This document shows positions 1-8,806 of a stretch of 64,000 nt of DNA, in pieces. Each line of letters begins with the position of its first letter. Position 1 is the stretch's first letter. The translations under genes and the position numbers were made by a program. The notes under the pieces are model-generated. The model did no database searches and was not told the DNA's origin. It worked only from the letters and a program-made list of their open reading frames with translations. The DNA is from Nesterenkonia natronophila (GTDB lineage: Bacteria; Actinomycetota; Actinomycetes; Actinomycetales; Micrococcaceae), in the NCBI RefSeq assembly GCF_003595215.1, contig NZ_QYZP01000001.1, positions 682,001 through 746,000 of the forward strand, read 5' to 3'.

Positions 1-176
1 AGCTCCTGAGCCAATACACCCATGGATGTTGCCTCATAGCCGCGGTGGTTGAAGACTTCGACGCATACCCGCACCAGAGTCTCCCGGTCGTAGCCCGGGC
101 GACCGCGCCTACTGGAGGTCCGGGGGCGCTCCAATGGTTCTCTGGCACTCGCCTGGCGACGTTGGTCCGGTGACAT
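1..176 (-). CDS. TetR-family transcriptional regulator, N-terminal part (truncated by window edge)
   Basis: The 58 visible codons start at ATG 176 and run off position 1. After a basic, flexible leader of about 20 residues comes GRPGYDRETLVRVCVEVF and then HRGYEATSM, the usual opening of a TetR DNA-binding domain (helix 1, then the turn before the recognition helix). A weak AGGA lies just upstream of the ATG. The gene is the third member of a minus-strand run paaI-paaK-tetR, 66 bp after paaK, so it is a good candidate for the local phenylacetate (PaaR-like) repressor and for binding the palindrome at 2135-2156. The ligand-binding half is outside the window, so the specificity is inferred from context only. 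Confidence 0.8.
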   Translation of the reverse strand, partial: MSPDQRRQASAREPLERPRTSSRRGRPGYDRETLVRVCVEVFNHRGYEATSMGVLAQE

Positions 177-242
177 GAGTCCTGCGGGCTCCCGTGAGTA
201 GTCGCTGGGTGGTGGGTTATCAGAGTATCCCGTGAAAGGAGC

Positions 243-1634
243 TCATCGAGGACGCCGGTCATAGATCCGGCGCAACTTACCGGAGGATCGGGCGAGAGTC
301 TCCGGTTCCGCGACCCTTACCTGGCAGCTGGACCCGACCTTGACCTTGATTTGGCGGCCCAGCTCCGCTCCGGCGGACTCTGCCTCCTCACGGCTCATCT
401 CTGGCCGCCGCTCGATGTGCACGGTCATCTGATCCATGGAGTCCGGGCGAGTCAGCTCCAGCTGAAAATGCGGGGAGAGCCCCTCGATGCCCAGAGCGAT
501 CTCCTCAATTTGGGTCGGGAAGAGGTTGACCCCCCGAAGAATGATCATGTCGTCGCTGCGGCCAGTGATGCGCCCCATACGGCGGTGTCCAGGACGGTCG
601 GTGCCTGGAGCCAGGCGAGTGAGATCGTGAGTGCGGTACCGGATGACCGGCAGTGCCTCTTTCGTGAGGGTGGTGAAGACCAGTTCGCCATGGTGTCCCG
701 TTGGGAGCACCTTCTCGGTCATCGGGTCAATGATCTCGGGCCTGAACTGATCCTCCCAGATGGTGGAGCCATCTTTGCGTTCTGAAGATTCTCCGGCTAC
801 TCCCGGCCCCATCACCTCGGACAGGCCATAGATGTCACACGCCGTAATGCCCCACGCGGTTTCGATCTCGCGGCGCATCTCTTCGGTCCAGGGCTCTGCT
901 CCGAGCACTCCGATCTCCAATGAGGTGGCACGCGGGTCCAGCCCCTTGCTGCGGAATGCATCGGCCAGCGCCAGAAGGTAGGTGGGCGTGCAAAGGATGA
1001 CCCGGGGCATGAAGTCTTGAATCAGCTGGATCTGCTTCTCCGTCTGTCCGCCGGACATGGGAATCACGGTGCAGCCGAGTTTCTCTATGCCGTAGTGCGC
1101 TCCGAGGCCGCCGGTGAAGAGGCCATAGCCGTAGGCATTGTGGACGATGTCGCCGGGCTGGACTCCAGAAAAGCGAAGGCAGCGGGCCAGCAGGGAGGCC
1201 CAGCGACTTATGTCTCCCTCGGTGTAGCCCACCACAGTCGGTTTGCCAGTGGTGCCAGAGGATGCGTGAATCCGGCGAACCTGATCCATGGGCACAGCAA
1301 AAGACTTGAAGGGGTAGGCATTGCGCAGGAACTCTTTGTCAGTCAGCGGGAACTTGGCCAGATCCTCGAGAGTCTGCAGATCAGAGGGCTTCACGCCGTG
1401 GGCATCATAGAGGTCGCGGTAAGCGCTGATGTTGTCATAGGCATGGGACACGGTGGCCTTTAGCCGGGTGAGTTGGATTGCCTCGATCTCCTGCCGGGTC
1501 AGCAGCTCCTCAGCATCCGGCTCGCGCGGCGCGGTGGGTGCGTGCTCCGTCGCTGCGATTGCCTCGGCCACGGCGTTGGTCGGTGCGGGTGCGGCTGGGA
1601 CGCCGCTGCCCTCAGGGGCACTGGTGATGCTCAT
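243..1634 (-). CDS. paaK: Phenylacetate-CoA ligase
   Basis: A 463-residue adenylate-forming enzyme that activates phenylacetate (or a similar aryl acid) with ATP and CoA in the cytoplasm. Visible motifs are the phosphate-binding loop SSGTTGKP at 125-132, YGLSE at 269-273, the hinge region with YRTHDLTR near 333, and GRITGRSDDM near 354, the order seen in PaaK. The first 40 or so residues are an Ala/Pro-rich extension not needed for the fold. The start ATG overlaps the stop of paaI by 4 nt (ATGA), so translation is coupled. No oxygenase genes (paaABCDE) are visible; they may lie left of the window. A related aryl-CoA ligase is possible. Confidence 0.93.
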   Translation of the reverse strand: MSITSAPEGSGVPAAPAPTNAVAEAIAATEHAPTAPREPDAEELLTRQEIEAIQLTRLKATVSHAYDNISAYRDLYDAHGVKPSDLQTLEDLAKFPLTDKEFLRNAYPFKSFAVPMDQVRRIHASSGTTGKPTVVGYTEGDISRWASLLARCLRFSGVQPGDIVHNAYGYGLFTGGLGAHYGIEKLGCTVIPMSGGQTEKQIQLIQDFMPRVILCTPTYLLALADAFRSKGLDPRATSLEIGVLGAEPWTEEMRREIETAWGITACDIYGLSEVMGPGVAGESSERKDGSTIWEDQFRPEIIDPMTEKVLPTGHHGELVFTTLTKEALPVIRYRTHDLTRLAPGTDRPGHRRMGRITGRSDDMIILRGVNLFPTQIEEIALGIEGLSPHFQLELTRPDSMDQMTVHIERRPEMSREEAESAGAELGRQIKVKVGSSCQVRVAEPETLARSSGKLRRIYDRRPR

Positions 1635-2107
1635 CGTGATCCACCTTCTTGCGGGAACGGAATGGTCCGGGAACGGCCTCGGAAGACGGCGATCGTTTCG
1701 CTCTTGCGAGTGATGACGACGTCGTAGACCCCACTGCGTCCGGCCTGGGCCACCGGATGGGCCTCTGCCGTCAGAACGTCTCCTACTCGTGCCGCCTTGA
1801 GAAAGGTGATGTCGGCACCGGCGGCGACGGTCACGGTGTCAGCGTCGCCGTCTGGGTGGTTGCACGCCATCGCGAAGCACGTATCGGCCAGGGTGAAGAT
1901 CATGCCGCCGTGGACGATGTCGAAGCCATTTGTCATCTCGGGGCGAACCGTCATCTGGATCTTGGAGTGGCCCTCATCAGCGATAAGCACCTCTGCGCCG
2001 AGCCACTGAGTGCACTGGTCCGACTCGAGCATTCGGTGTTGGGGGCCGGCTGTGGAGACGGGCGCGCCGTCACGAGTTGCGGGAGAGGCCGTATGGGCGT
2101 CGGTCAT
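1631..2107 (-). CDS. paaI: PaaI-type hotdog thioesterase
   Basis: Hotdog-fold thioesterase of 158 residues that removes CoA from stalled aryl-CoA intermediates in phenylacetate breakdown. The signature HGGMIFTLAD lies at residues 66-75, with the Asp at 75 as the likely catalytic residue. I chose ATG 2107 because CCAGGAG lies at good distance before it; a TTG nine codons upstream is in frame but sits directly against the operator-like palindrome. It is the first gene of the paaI-paaK-tetR run and overlaps paaK by 4 nt. Confidence 0.9.
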   Translation of the reverse strand: MTDAHTASPATRDGAPVSTAGPQHRMLESDQCTQWLGAEVLIADEGHSKIQMTVRPEMTNGFDIVHGGMIFTLADTCFAMACNHPDGDADTVTVAAGADITFLKAARVGDVLTAEAHPVAQAGRSGVYDVVITRKSETIAVFRGRSRTIPFPQEGGSR

Positions 2108-2134
2108 GGGTGCTCCTGGTGTCACTACTGACAA

Positions 2135-2156
2135 TTACAGACCAATCGGTCAGTAA
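2135..2156. promoter_or_regulatory. Near-palindromic operator upstream of paaI, probable TetR/PaaR site
   Basis: Two 11-bp half sites, TTACAGACCAA and TCGGTCAGTAA, are inverted copies matching at 9 of 11 positions. The site begins 27 bp before the paaI ATG, where a repressor would block transcription. The right half resembles published PaaR-type half sites of the CGGTNAGT kind. The cognate protein is probably the TetR gene at the end of the same transcript; that link is inferred. Confidence 0.6.
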
Positions 2157-2203
2157 GTCAACCTAAGCAGTGACTCGGTGTGATGTCAAGCACACGATCC
2201 GCG

Positions 2204-3406
2204 TCAGGCGAAGGCGGAAACCCCCGTCAGGTCTCTTCCGGCAATCAGCATATTGATGCCGTGACTGCCCTCATAGGTGAAGATGGCGTCAATGTCACCG
2301 GCGATCTTGGCGACCTCATGGGTACTGAGAATGCCGTTGCCGCCGAGCACATCGCGCGCAGAGGCGGCAGACTCGCGGGCAATGCGGGTCAGTGTGGCCT
2401 TGGCAAGGCTGGCTCGCAGCATGGTAAGTCGACCTTCTTCCTGCAGGCGGGTCAGTTCGCCCATAAATGCCGTCGACACCGCCAGATTCCCCGCCATGGT
2501 GGCCAATGCAACCTGTATCAGTTGGAATGAGGCCAATGGCTTGCCGAACTGCTCTCTGGTGACGGCATAGCTGCGGGCAATGTCGAACAGTGCTTGCTGA
2601 GCCCCGACCGCCTGCCACCCCACCCAGGCTCGCGAGCCGCGCAGTCCCTCGCTTGTGGCTGCGAAACTGGTGGCTTTGGGCATCAACGCAGATTCCGGCA
2701 CGGAGAGGTCCAGCTCCACCTCAGCGTTCTGCATGATGCGAAGGCCAGTCTTGTGCGTGATTTTCTGGGCTTGGTACCCCGGCGTGTCAGTGGGCACGAG
2801 GAATCCTTTGATCTGGTGATCAGCCGTATCCCGGGCCCACACCACTGCGACGTCCGCCACCGTGCCTAGCCCGATCCAGCGCTTAGAGCCACGAATCCGC
2901 CAGTGGCCACCCTCCAGGGTGGCCGAAGTTGCCAACCCCCCAGCTATATCGGATCCATGGTCTGGCTCGGTGAGGCAGAATGCACCCAGTGTGGTGAGGC
3001 GTTTCAGCCCAGGGAGCCATCTCTCCCTCTGCTCGGACGAGCCCAGGGTGTTGATCGTGCCGACAATGAGCTCATTGTGGATGCCGATGATCGAGGATAA
3101 AGAGACATCGGCGCGCGCAAGCGCCGCATGGGCTAAGCCTTGGAACAGCTGTGACGAACCGTCCGTAAAGAGCTCCCCGAGCCCCAGATCTCCCAGCCGG
3201 TGGAGCATTTCCACCGGCAATGCTTCCTGGTTCCACGGCTCAACGCTCTGTTGGCGAATGTTTTCCTGAACGTACGTTTCAATCTCGTGCAGACGCCCGA
3301 ACTCTGCGGCGCTGAGGTGGCGCGCCAGCTCCAGAAGATCTGGGTGATTGTTGCTCGACTGGGCTGTCTTAGCTTTCGCCGATGTGTGGGTGGCCCGTGG
3401 GGGCAT
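2204..3406 (-). CDS. Acyl-CoA dehydrogenase (glutaryl-CoA dehydrogenase-like subgroup)
   Basis: A flavoenzyme of about 400 residues that introduces the alpha,beta double bond into an acyl-CoA, passing electrons to ETF. The FAD-binding signature FCLTEPDHGSDIAGG sits near the middle and the C-terminal YEGSHGIN carries the catalytic base (Glu379 in this start), in the position used by glutaryl-CoA dehydrogenase and its relatives. I chose ATG 3406 because CGGAG lies 6 nt upstream; longer in-frame starts at 3412 and 3478 exist. Neighbours (MarR, enoyl-CoA hydratase, mmsAB, thiolase, SDR) suggest a short- or branched-chain acyl-CoA such as isobutyryl- or 2-methylbutyryl-CoA. Substrate is not settled by sequence. 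Confidence 0.88.
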   Translation of the reverse strand: MPPRATHTSAKAKTAQSSNNHPDLLELARHLSAAEFGRLHEIETYVQENIRQQSVEPWNQEALPVEMLHRLGDLGLGELFTDGSSQLFQGLAHAALARADVSLSSIIGIHNELIVGTINTLGSSEQRERWLPGLKRLTTLGAFCLTEPDHGSDIAGGLATSATLEGGHWRIRGSKRWIGLGTVADVAVVWARDTADHQIKGFLVPTDTPGYQAQKITHKTGLRIMQNAEVELDLSVPESALMPKATSFAATSEGLRGSRAWVGWQAVGAQQALFDIARSYAVTREQFGKPLASFQLIQVALATMAGNLAVSTAFMGELTRLQEEGRLTMLRASLAKATLTRIARESAASARDVLGGNGILSTHEVAKIAGDIDAIFTYEGSHGINMLIAGRDLTGVSAFA

Positions 3407-3706
3407 GGTCATCTCCGTTCTCCAACGAGTTCGTGGGTGAAGGACCCGCGCGGCGCTGCGCGTTGGGGGGTTTACCAACTATAGGACTTCCAAGTATATT
3501 CGATGAGTGATCACCATCACATCTTTTTCAGATAGCGCTGCAACACACTGAGGGGACACGAGCGCGGCCGAGAAGGTCGACTGAAGGTGCAGGCGTCGAG
3601 AACCGCGAAGAGATTCGGGGCGTGCAGCCGACACTCAGCCGGAATAACCCGATGATGACTCCATAGAATGGTCCAGATCCCTCAGTCCTGATAAGGAGGC
3701 CTGCAC
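3407..3706. other. Divergent intergenic region between acyl-CoA dehydrogenase and marR
   Basis: About 300 bp with no credible gene. It contains a perfect 8-bp palindrome GTGATCAC at 3507-3514 in an AT-richer patch (possible operator) and, on the plus strand, TAGAAT at 3664-3669 as a possible -10 for marR. On the minus strand TATACT near 3490 could serve the dehydrogenase. None has a convincing -35. It presumably contains both promoters. Confidence 0.4.
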
Positions 3707-4213
3707 ATGCACCCGCCGATGGCCAAAGACCCGATCGCCGAGGTCCAGAAGAACTGGCAGCGGCACGGGTGGGTTTCGGCGGCAGCCCCGGCGGCGACCG
3801 TCACCGCCATCATGCGTACCCAGCAGATTCTGCTGGGCAGGGCTCAGGAAATACTCAAGCCGTTCGACCTGACGTTCGCCCGCTACGAGGTGATCTCGCT
3901 GCTGAGCTTCTCGCGGGAGAAGCGTATGCCCATGAACAAGGCCAGTCAGCTCCTTCAGGTGCATCCCACATCGATCACCAATGCGGTGGACCGGTTGGAG
4001 GCAGCAGGTTTGGTGGAACGCCAGCCGCACGATTCCGACCGCCGAGCCATTCTGCTGGTGCTCACCCAGGAGGGCAAACGCATCGCCGAGCAAGCCACCG
4101 AGGTGTTGAACACCGAGCTGTTTGAGCAGACGGGCTTCACCACGGAGGAGATTGAGGATCTCAATCGGATCTTGGCGAACTTTCGCGAGCGCGCGGGAGA
4201 CTTCACCCGCTGA
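3707..4213 (+). CDS. MarR-family transcriptional regulator
   Basis: A 168-residue winged-helix regulator. The helix-turn-helix and wing are read as NKASQLLQVHPTSITNAV followed by DRLEAAGLVERQPHDSDRR, with the conserved DxDRR wing tip, then a C-terminal dimerisation helix. The start is well supported by AAGGAGG 7 nt before the ATG. It lies between divergent acyl-CoA catabolic genes and is the obvious local regulator; such proteins often respond to CoA thioesters, which is an inference here. Its 3' end converges on echA across a shared hairpin that overlaps both stop codons. Confidence 0.9.
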   Translation: MHPPMAKDPIAEVQKNWQRHGWVSAAAPAATVTAIMRTQQILLGRAQEILKPFDLTFARYEVISLLSFSREKRMPMNKASQLLQVHPTSITNAVDRLEAAGLVERQPHDSDRRAILLVLTQEGKRIAEQATEVLNTELFEQTGFTTEEIEDLNRILANFRERAGDFTR

Positions 4214-4229
4214 GGAGCATTCTCAGCGG
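4207..4229. terminator. Bidirectional terminator-like hairpin between marR and echA
   Basis: CCGCTGAG and CTCAGCGG form a perfect 8-bp stem around a 7-nt loop. The stem contains the marR stop codon in one arm and the echA stop codon in the other. There is no T-tract on either side, so termination may be weak or the hairpin may mainly protect 3' ends. Confidence 0.6.
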
Positions 4230-4999
4230 TGTGTCCACTCAGGGCCGCGCTTCTCCGCGAAGGCGCTCATTCCCTCGGCTTGGTCCGCAAGGGCAAACAG
4301 TGAGTGGAAGAGCCTGCGCTCCAGCCGGATTCCCTGCTGAAGAGTGGTCTCAAACGACGCCGCCACGGCCTCTTTTGCCATCTGCGCGGCAGGCTTGGAC
4401 TTGGCTGCGATGAGCTCGGCGACTTCCTCCGCCACGGGGTTGGCCTGCTCGTCGGGAACCACTCGGGAGACCAGACCGATCCGTTCGGCCTCCTCTGCTC
4501 CAATGTGCCGTCCGGTGAGCACCATGTCCATGGCCTTGGCTTTGCCCACAGATCGAGTGAGACGCTGGGAACCGCCCATGCCGGGGATCACCCCGAGGTT
4601 GATTTCAGGCTGGCCAAATTTGGCGCTCTCTCCGGCAACGATGATGTCGGCCATCATGGCTAGTTCGCATCCGCCGCCCAGTGCATATCCCTTCACGGCA
4701 GCCACAATCGGGATGCGCAGCTCTGTAAGGTCCTCCCACCGACGGAACCAGTCGGAGGCGTACATGCTGGGGTAGTCCTGGTGGGCCATCTCCTTGATGT
4801 CGGCGCCGGCGGCGAAGGCCTTGTCGGAGCCTAGGATCAGGATCGATCCGATATCCGGATCAGCGTCGAAGGCGACCGCTGCGGAGACCACTTCCTCCAT
4901 CAGCGTTTGATTGAGCGCGTTGAGCGCCTTGGGCCGATCCAGCTGGATTTTGCCGACTCGGCCTTCGGTGGAGACGACGATGGTTGTGTGTTCGGTCAT
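4223..4999 (-). CDS. Enoyl-CoA hydratase
   Basis: A crotonase-fold enzyme of 258 residues that adds water to 2-enoyl-CoA. Both catalytic glutamates are present: Glu112 in GGGCELAM and Glu132 in GQPEINLG, with the oxyanion-hole loop AAGADIKEM near 64-71. This makes it a true hydratase rather than a 3-hydroxyisobutyryl-CoA hydrolase. The start ATG shares one base with the mmsB stop (TAATG), so it is translationally coupled to mmsB in a minus-strand mmsA-mmsB-echA transcript. Likely substrates are methacrylyl-CoA or tiglyl-CoA. Confidence 0.92.
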   Translation of the reverse strand: MTEHTTIVVSTEGRVGKIQLDRPKALNALNQTLMEEVVSAAVAFDADPDIGSILILGSDKAFAAGADIKEMAHQDYPSMYASDWFRRWEDLTELRIPIVAAVKGYALGGGCELAMMADIIVAGESAKFGQPEINLGVIPGMGGSQRLTRSVGKAKAMDMVLTGRHIGAEEAERIGLVSRVVPDEQANPVAEEVAELIAAKSKPAAQMAKEAVAASFETTLQQGIRLERRLFHSLFALADQAEGMSAFAEKRGPEWTHR

Positions 5000-5937
5000 T
5001 ACTGCGCTCCTTTGTGTGCTGAATTGTCTCGGATGCTGGTGATGATTGCTGAGAAATCCTTGTGGGCGCCGTCGCCGACGGCAAATTCGCTGTAGATCGC
5101 TGCGGCCAGTCGGCCCAGTTTGGCGTCGACCCCCTGTTCGTCCAACGCGTTGGTGGCCAGACCCAGATCCTTGGCCATCAGGCCACTGGCGAATCCCGGC
5201 ATGTAGTCCCGGTTGGCGGGGGAGGTCGGGACAGGACCAGGCACCGGACAGTTGGTGGTCAGTGCCCAGCACTGGCCTGAGGCTCGGGAGACAACGTCGA
5301 AGAGTGCCTGGTCGGTCAGCCCCAGCTGCTCGGCGAGCACGAAGGCTTCAGCCACTGCAATCTGGCTGATGCCGAGGATCATGTTGTTGCAGATTTTCGC
5401 GGCTTGGCCGAGCCCGTTCTCTCCGCAATGGACCACGCGCGCGCCCATGATGTCCAGGAGTGGATGCACCTCATTGAATACTTCAGCTCCAGCGCCCACC
5501 ATGAATGCCAGCGTGCCGGCTTCAGCGCCGACCACCCCGCCAGAAACGGGTGCATCAGCTGCCCGGAAGCCGGCCTGCTGAGCCAGAGCTGCTGCCTGTT
5601 GAGCCTCGGAGATGTTGATCGTGGAGCAGTCCAGAAAAATCGTCCCAGGCTTGGCAGCGGAGAGTAGGCCCGGTGATTCTTCGTAGGCGGAGATCACGTG
5701 CCGTCCGGAGGGAAGCATCGTGAGCACGACCTCCGCCTGCACCACGGCGTCCAGGGGGTCGGTGACCACGTGCACACCGTTGCGGCGTGCGGCAGTCATC
5801 GCTTCGGGCACAACGTCGAAGCCCAGAACTTGGACTCCGGCTTTCACAAGGTTCGCAGCCATTGGCCCGCCCATATTGCCCAGTCCGATGAACGCCGTGA
5901 CTGGATACTGGTATGGCTTCTCTACAGTGGTGCTCAT
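4999..5937 (-). CDS. mmsB: 3-hydroxyisobutyrate dehydrogenase
   Basis: A 312-residue NAD(P)-dependent dehydrogenase of the beta-hydroxyacid family that oxidises 3-hydroxyisobutyrate to methylmalonate semialdehyde in valine breakdown. The Rossmann motif [10 protein letters not shown] is at 18-27, the substrate loop DAPVSGG at 128-134 and the catalytic Lys181 lies in [14 protein letters not shown] precedes the ATG. It sits between mmsA (61 bp upstream) and echA (1-nt overlap), which fixes the pathway well. Confidence 0.92.
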   Translation of the reverse strand: MSTTVEKPYQYPVTAFIGLGNMGGPMAANLVKAGVQVLGFDVVPEAMTAARRNGVHVVTDPLDAVVQAEVVLTMLPSGRHVISAYEESPGLLSAAKPGTIFLDCSTINISEAQQAAALAQQAGFRAADAPVSGGVVGAEAGTLAFMVGAGAEVFNEVHPLLDIMGARVVHCGENGLGQAAKICNNMILGISQIAVAEAFVLAEQLGLTDQALFDVVSRASGQCWALTTNCPVPGPVPTSPANRDYMPGFASGLMAKDLGLATNALDEQGVDAKLGRLAAAIYSEFAVGDGAHKDFSAIITSIRDNSAHKGAQ

Positions 5938-5998
5938 GAGGCTTTCTCCTGGGGTGTGGCGCAGTGGGCGAGGGCCGAACGCGGTTCGTGGAGGACGC

Positions 5999-7495
5999 TC
6001 AGCTTCCCTCAGGCATCACGAAGCTCGCGCCCTCTTTGGTGCCTGACGGCCAGCGGGTGCTCACCGTCTTTGTCTTCGTGTAGAACTTCAGGCCGTCTGT
6101 ACCGTGCTGATTGAGGTCTCCGAATCCAGATCCCTTCCACCCGCCGAAGGTGTAGTAGGCGATCGGGACGGGAATCGGGATGTTGATTCCCACCATGCCG
6201 ACCTCAACGCGGGCGGTGAAGTCCCGTGCTGTGTCACCATCCCGGGTGAAGATCGCCACCCCATTGCCGTACTCGTGTTCGGTGGGCAGACGCAAGGCTT
6301 CCTCATAGTCCGCGGCGCGGACTATTGTCAGCACCGGCCCGAAGATCTCTTCGCGGTAGATTCGCATATCGGGTGTCACCCGATCGAAGAGGGTGGCTCC
6401 CACCCAGAAACCGTCCGGGTAACCCTCGACCTCGACGCCGCGGCCGTCAGTGACCAGCTCAGCGCCCTCCTCCACGCCGATGCCGATGTAGTCCTCGATC
6501 CGTTTCTTCGCATCAGCGCCCACCACTGGCCCGAAGTCGCTCCCCGGCTCCAGAGACGGGCCTACGGTCAGCGCGCCGATGCGCTCCACCAGCTTCTCCC
6601 GCAGCGCCTCTGCAGTGGCCTCGCCGACAGGGACTGCGACTGAGATGGCCATGCACCGCTCTCCAGCAGAGCCGTAGCCGGAGCCGATCAACGCATCGGC
6701 AGCCTGGTCAAGATCAGCGTCCGGCATGATCACCATGTGGTTCTTGGCGCCGCCGAAGCACTGAGCGCGTTTGCCCTGCGCTGCCGCAGCCGCGTAGAGA
6801 GACTGCGCGATAGGAGTTGAGCCGACGAACCCGATGGCCTTCACCCTGGGGTCAGCAATGAGGGCATCCACGGCCTCCTTGTCCCCGTTGATGACGTTCA
6901 GCGTTCCCGGAGGCATTCCGGCCTCGAGCGCCAGTTCGGCTAGTCGCATCGGCACCGACGGGTCGCGTTCGGAGGGTTTGAGTACAAAGGTGTTACCGGC
7001 CGCCAGAGCCACACCGGCTTTCCACAGTGGGATCATTGCCGGGAAGTTGAAGGGGGTGATTCCCGCTACCACTCCCAGCGGCTGACGCAGGCTGTGCACA
7101 TCCACGCCGGTGGCCACATCCTGCGAGAATTCGCCCTTGAGCAGATGCGGTGCCCCGGCGCCGAACTCCACCACCTCAACTCCGCGCTGAATATCACCCT
7201 TGGCGTCGTCGAAGGTCTTGCCGTGCTCGTTGGAGAGTGTCTCAGCCAACTCATCGCGGTGGGTCTGGATCAGGTCGACCCACTTCAACAGGATGCGCCC
7301 GCGCCGCTGCGGGTTGAGTGCGGACCACTCCGTGAAAGCCCGCTCGGCGGAGTCCACAGCCTGCGCCACTTCACTGCCGGTGGCCAGCGGCACATGAGAG
7401 GAGACCTCACCCAGGACTGGATTGAACACTTCGCGGAAACGACCGGAGGTGCCTCTGACATGCTCGCCGTGGATAAAATGGGACAGGTCGGGCAT
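5999..7495 (-). CDS. mmsA: Methylmalonate-semialdehyde dehydrogenase, CoA-acylating
   Basis: An aldehyde dehydrogenase of 498 residues that converts methylmalonate semialdehyde plus CoA and NAD+ to propionyl-CoA and CO2. Visible features are TPFNFP at 147-152, FVGSTP near 223, and the nucleophile Cys281 in GERCMA, the form typical of MmsA. I chose ATG 7495, preceded by AAGGAG at 8 nt; a longer in-frame reading to 7570 would run through the promoter palindromes. It is the first gene of the mmsA-mmsB-echA run and is divergent from the thiolase. Confidence 0.93.
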   Translation of the reverse strand: MPDLSHFIHGEHVRGTSGRFREVFNPVLGEVSSHVPLATGSEVAQAVDSAERAFTEWSALNPQRRGRILLKWVDLIQTHRDELAETLSNEHGKTFDDAKGDIQRGVEVVEFGAGAPHLLKGEFSQDVATGVDVHSLRQPLGVVAGITPFNFPAMIPLWKAGVALAAGNTFVLKPSERDPSVPMRLAELALEAGMPPGTLNVINGDKEAVDALIADPRVKAIGFVGSTPIAQSLYAAAAAQGKRAQCFGGAKNHMVIMPDADLDQAADALIGSGYGSAGERCMAISVAVPVGEATAEALREKLVERIGALTVGPSLEPGSDFGPVVGADAKKRIEDYIGIGVEEGAELVTDGRGVEVEGYPDGFWVGATLFDRVTPDMRIYREEIFGPVLTIVRAADYEEALRLPTEHEYGNGVAIFTRDGDTARDFTARVEVGMVGINIPIPVPIAYYTFGGWKGSGFGDLNQHGTDGLKFYTKTKTVSTRWPSGTKEGASFVMPEGS

Positions 7496-7541
7496 CGTGG
7501 GGCTCCTTTGCGCACTGAACGTGATACAGCTCTCATGTGCT

Positions 7542-7578
7542 AGCCTAGGCTCGAGTCGTTGGACGTGCAACTAATTGC
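7542..7578. promoter_or_regulatory. Cluster of palindromes in the mmsA/thiolase divergent promoter
   Basis: Three palindromic elements lie in the roughly 100-bp gap. AGCCTAGGCT at 7542-7551 is perfect. GTTGGACGTGCAAC at 7558-7571 is palindromic except for one pair. GCAACTAATTGC at 7567-7578 is palindromic except for one pair and overlaps the previous one. GCAA-N4-TTGC elements are common operators for MarR-family proteins; binding by the MarR at 3707 is an inference. Confidence 0.5.
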
Positions 7579-7596
7579 TACACACAGTGAGGTGTC

Positions 7597-8787
7597 ATGG
7601 CGGAATCAGTGATCATTGCCGGTGCGCGGACCCCCATGGGGAAGCTGCTGGGAGGGCTTTCCTCTCAGTCGGCTGCTCAGTTGGGCGCAGTTGCGATCAA
7701 AGGTGCCTTGGAGCGCGCCGGTTTGGACGCAGACGCCGTGGACTACGTGGTCATGGGCCAAGTCATCCAAGCCGGTGCTGGCCAGAACCCCGCCCGCACC
7801 GCCGCTCTGGGGGCCGGCATCCCGGCTTCCGTTCCGTCCATCACCGTCAATAAAGTCTGTCTCTCCGGCCTCAACGCGGTGGCGACGGCCGATCAGATGA
7901 TCCGTGCCGGAGAGTGCGACGTCCTGATCGCTGGCGGAATGGAGTCCATGTCCCAGGCCCCCCACCTCATGCCGCAGTCCCGGACGGGAATCAAGTACGG
8001 TGACGCCACTGTGGTGGACTCCATGGGCCACGATGCGCTTTTCGATCAAGCTACTCAGCAGTCGATGGGGGCCCTCACCGAATCATGCAATACCGACGAC
8101 GTGCAGGTCAGCCGCCAGGAGCAGGACCAGATCGCGGCGACTTCCCACCAGCGAGCTGCCCATGCCGCTGAGACGGGGCTCTTCGCTGAAGAGATCGTCC
8201 CCGTGAGCATCCCGCAGCGTAAAGGTGATGACCTGCTGATCGAAACCGATGAGGGCATCCGGGCCGACGCTACAGCAGAGGCCCTCGGTGGGCTGCGACC
8301 AGCTTTCAGTCGTGACGGAACGCTCACCGCCGGTTCAGCCTCACAAATCTCCGATGGAGCATGTGCCATGGTGGTCATGTCTAAGCAGAAGGCCCAAGAG
8401 CTGGGACTGAACTGGATTGCTGAGATCGGGGCCCACGGTATGGTTGCCGGTCCCGACTCCAGCCTGCAGCTGCAACCAGCCCGCGCCATCGAGGCTGCCT
8501 GCGTGAAAGCTGGCCTTGACCCCAAAGACTTGGACCTGATCGAAATCAACGAGGCCTTCGCTGCGGTTTCTGCGGCATCCATGCGCCAACTCGGTGTCAG
8601 CGAGGAGAAGGTCAACGTCAATGGTGGCGCTATCGCTCTGGGCCACCCTGTCGGCATGTCGGGAGCCCGCCTCCTGCTGCACCTGGCCATGGAACTGGGC
8701 CGCCGCGGCGGAGGCACGGGCGCGGCCGCACTCTGCGGAGGCGGCGGACAGGGCGATGCCCTGATTCTTCACGTCAACAACTCATGA
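7597..8787 (+). CDS. Acetyl-CoA C-acyltransferase (thiolase II)
   Basis: A 396-residue thiolase of usual length. The acyl-accepting Cys88 is in [10 protein letters not shown], the catalytic His350 in [10 protein letters not shown] and the second Cys380 in ALCGGGGQG, so the full Cys-His-Cys set is present. It could act as acetoacetyl-CoA thiolase or, given the SDR directly downstream and the neighbouring mmsAB, as the 2-methylacetoacetyl-CoA thiolase of isoleucine breakdown. A TGAGG stands close to the ATG. It is divergent from mmsA and 19 bp before the SDR, with which it probably forms an operon. Confidence 0.92.
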   Translation: MAESVIIAGARTPMGKLLGGLSSQSAAQLGAVAIKGALERAGLDADAVDYVVMGQVIQAGAGQNPARTAALGAGIPASVPSITVNKVCLSGLNAVATADQMIRAGECDVLIAGGMESMSQAPHLMPQSRTGIKYGDATVVDSMGHDALFDQATQQSMGALTESCNTDDVQVSRQEQDQIAATSHQRAAHAAETGLFAEEIVPVSIPQRKGDDLLIETDEGIRADATAEALGGLRPAFSRDGTLTAGSASQISDGACAMVVMSKQKAQELGLNWIAEIGAHGMVAGPDSSLQLQPARAIEAACVKAGLDPKDLDLIEINEAFAAVSAASMRQLGVSEEKVNVNGGAIALGHPVGMSGARLLLHLAMELGRRGGGTGAAALCGGGGQGDALILHVNNS

Positions 8788-8806
8788 GCTGAGGGGAACC
8801 CGGGAT

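Noticed and set aside
5000..5272. N-terminal extension of the enoyl-CoA hydratase
   Set aside because: It overlaps the 3' end of mmsB in another frame, has no conserved features, and ATG 4999 is coupled to the mmsB stop.
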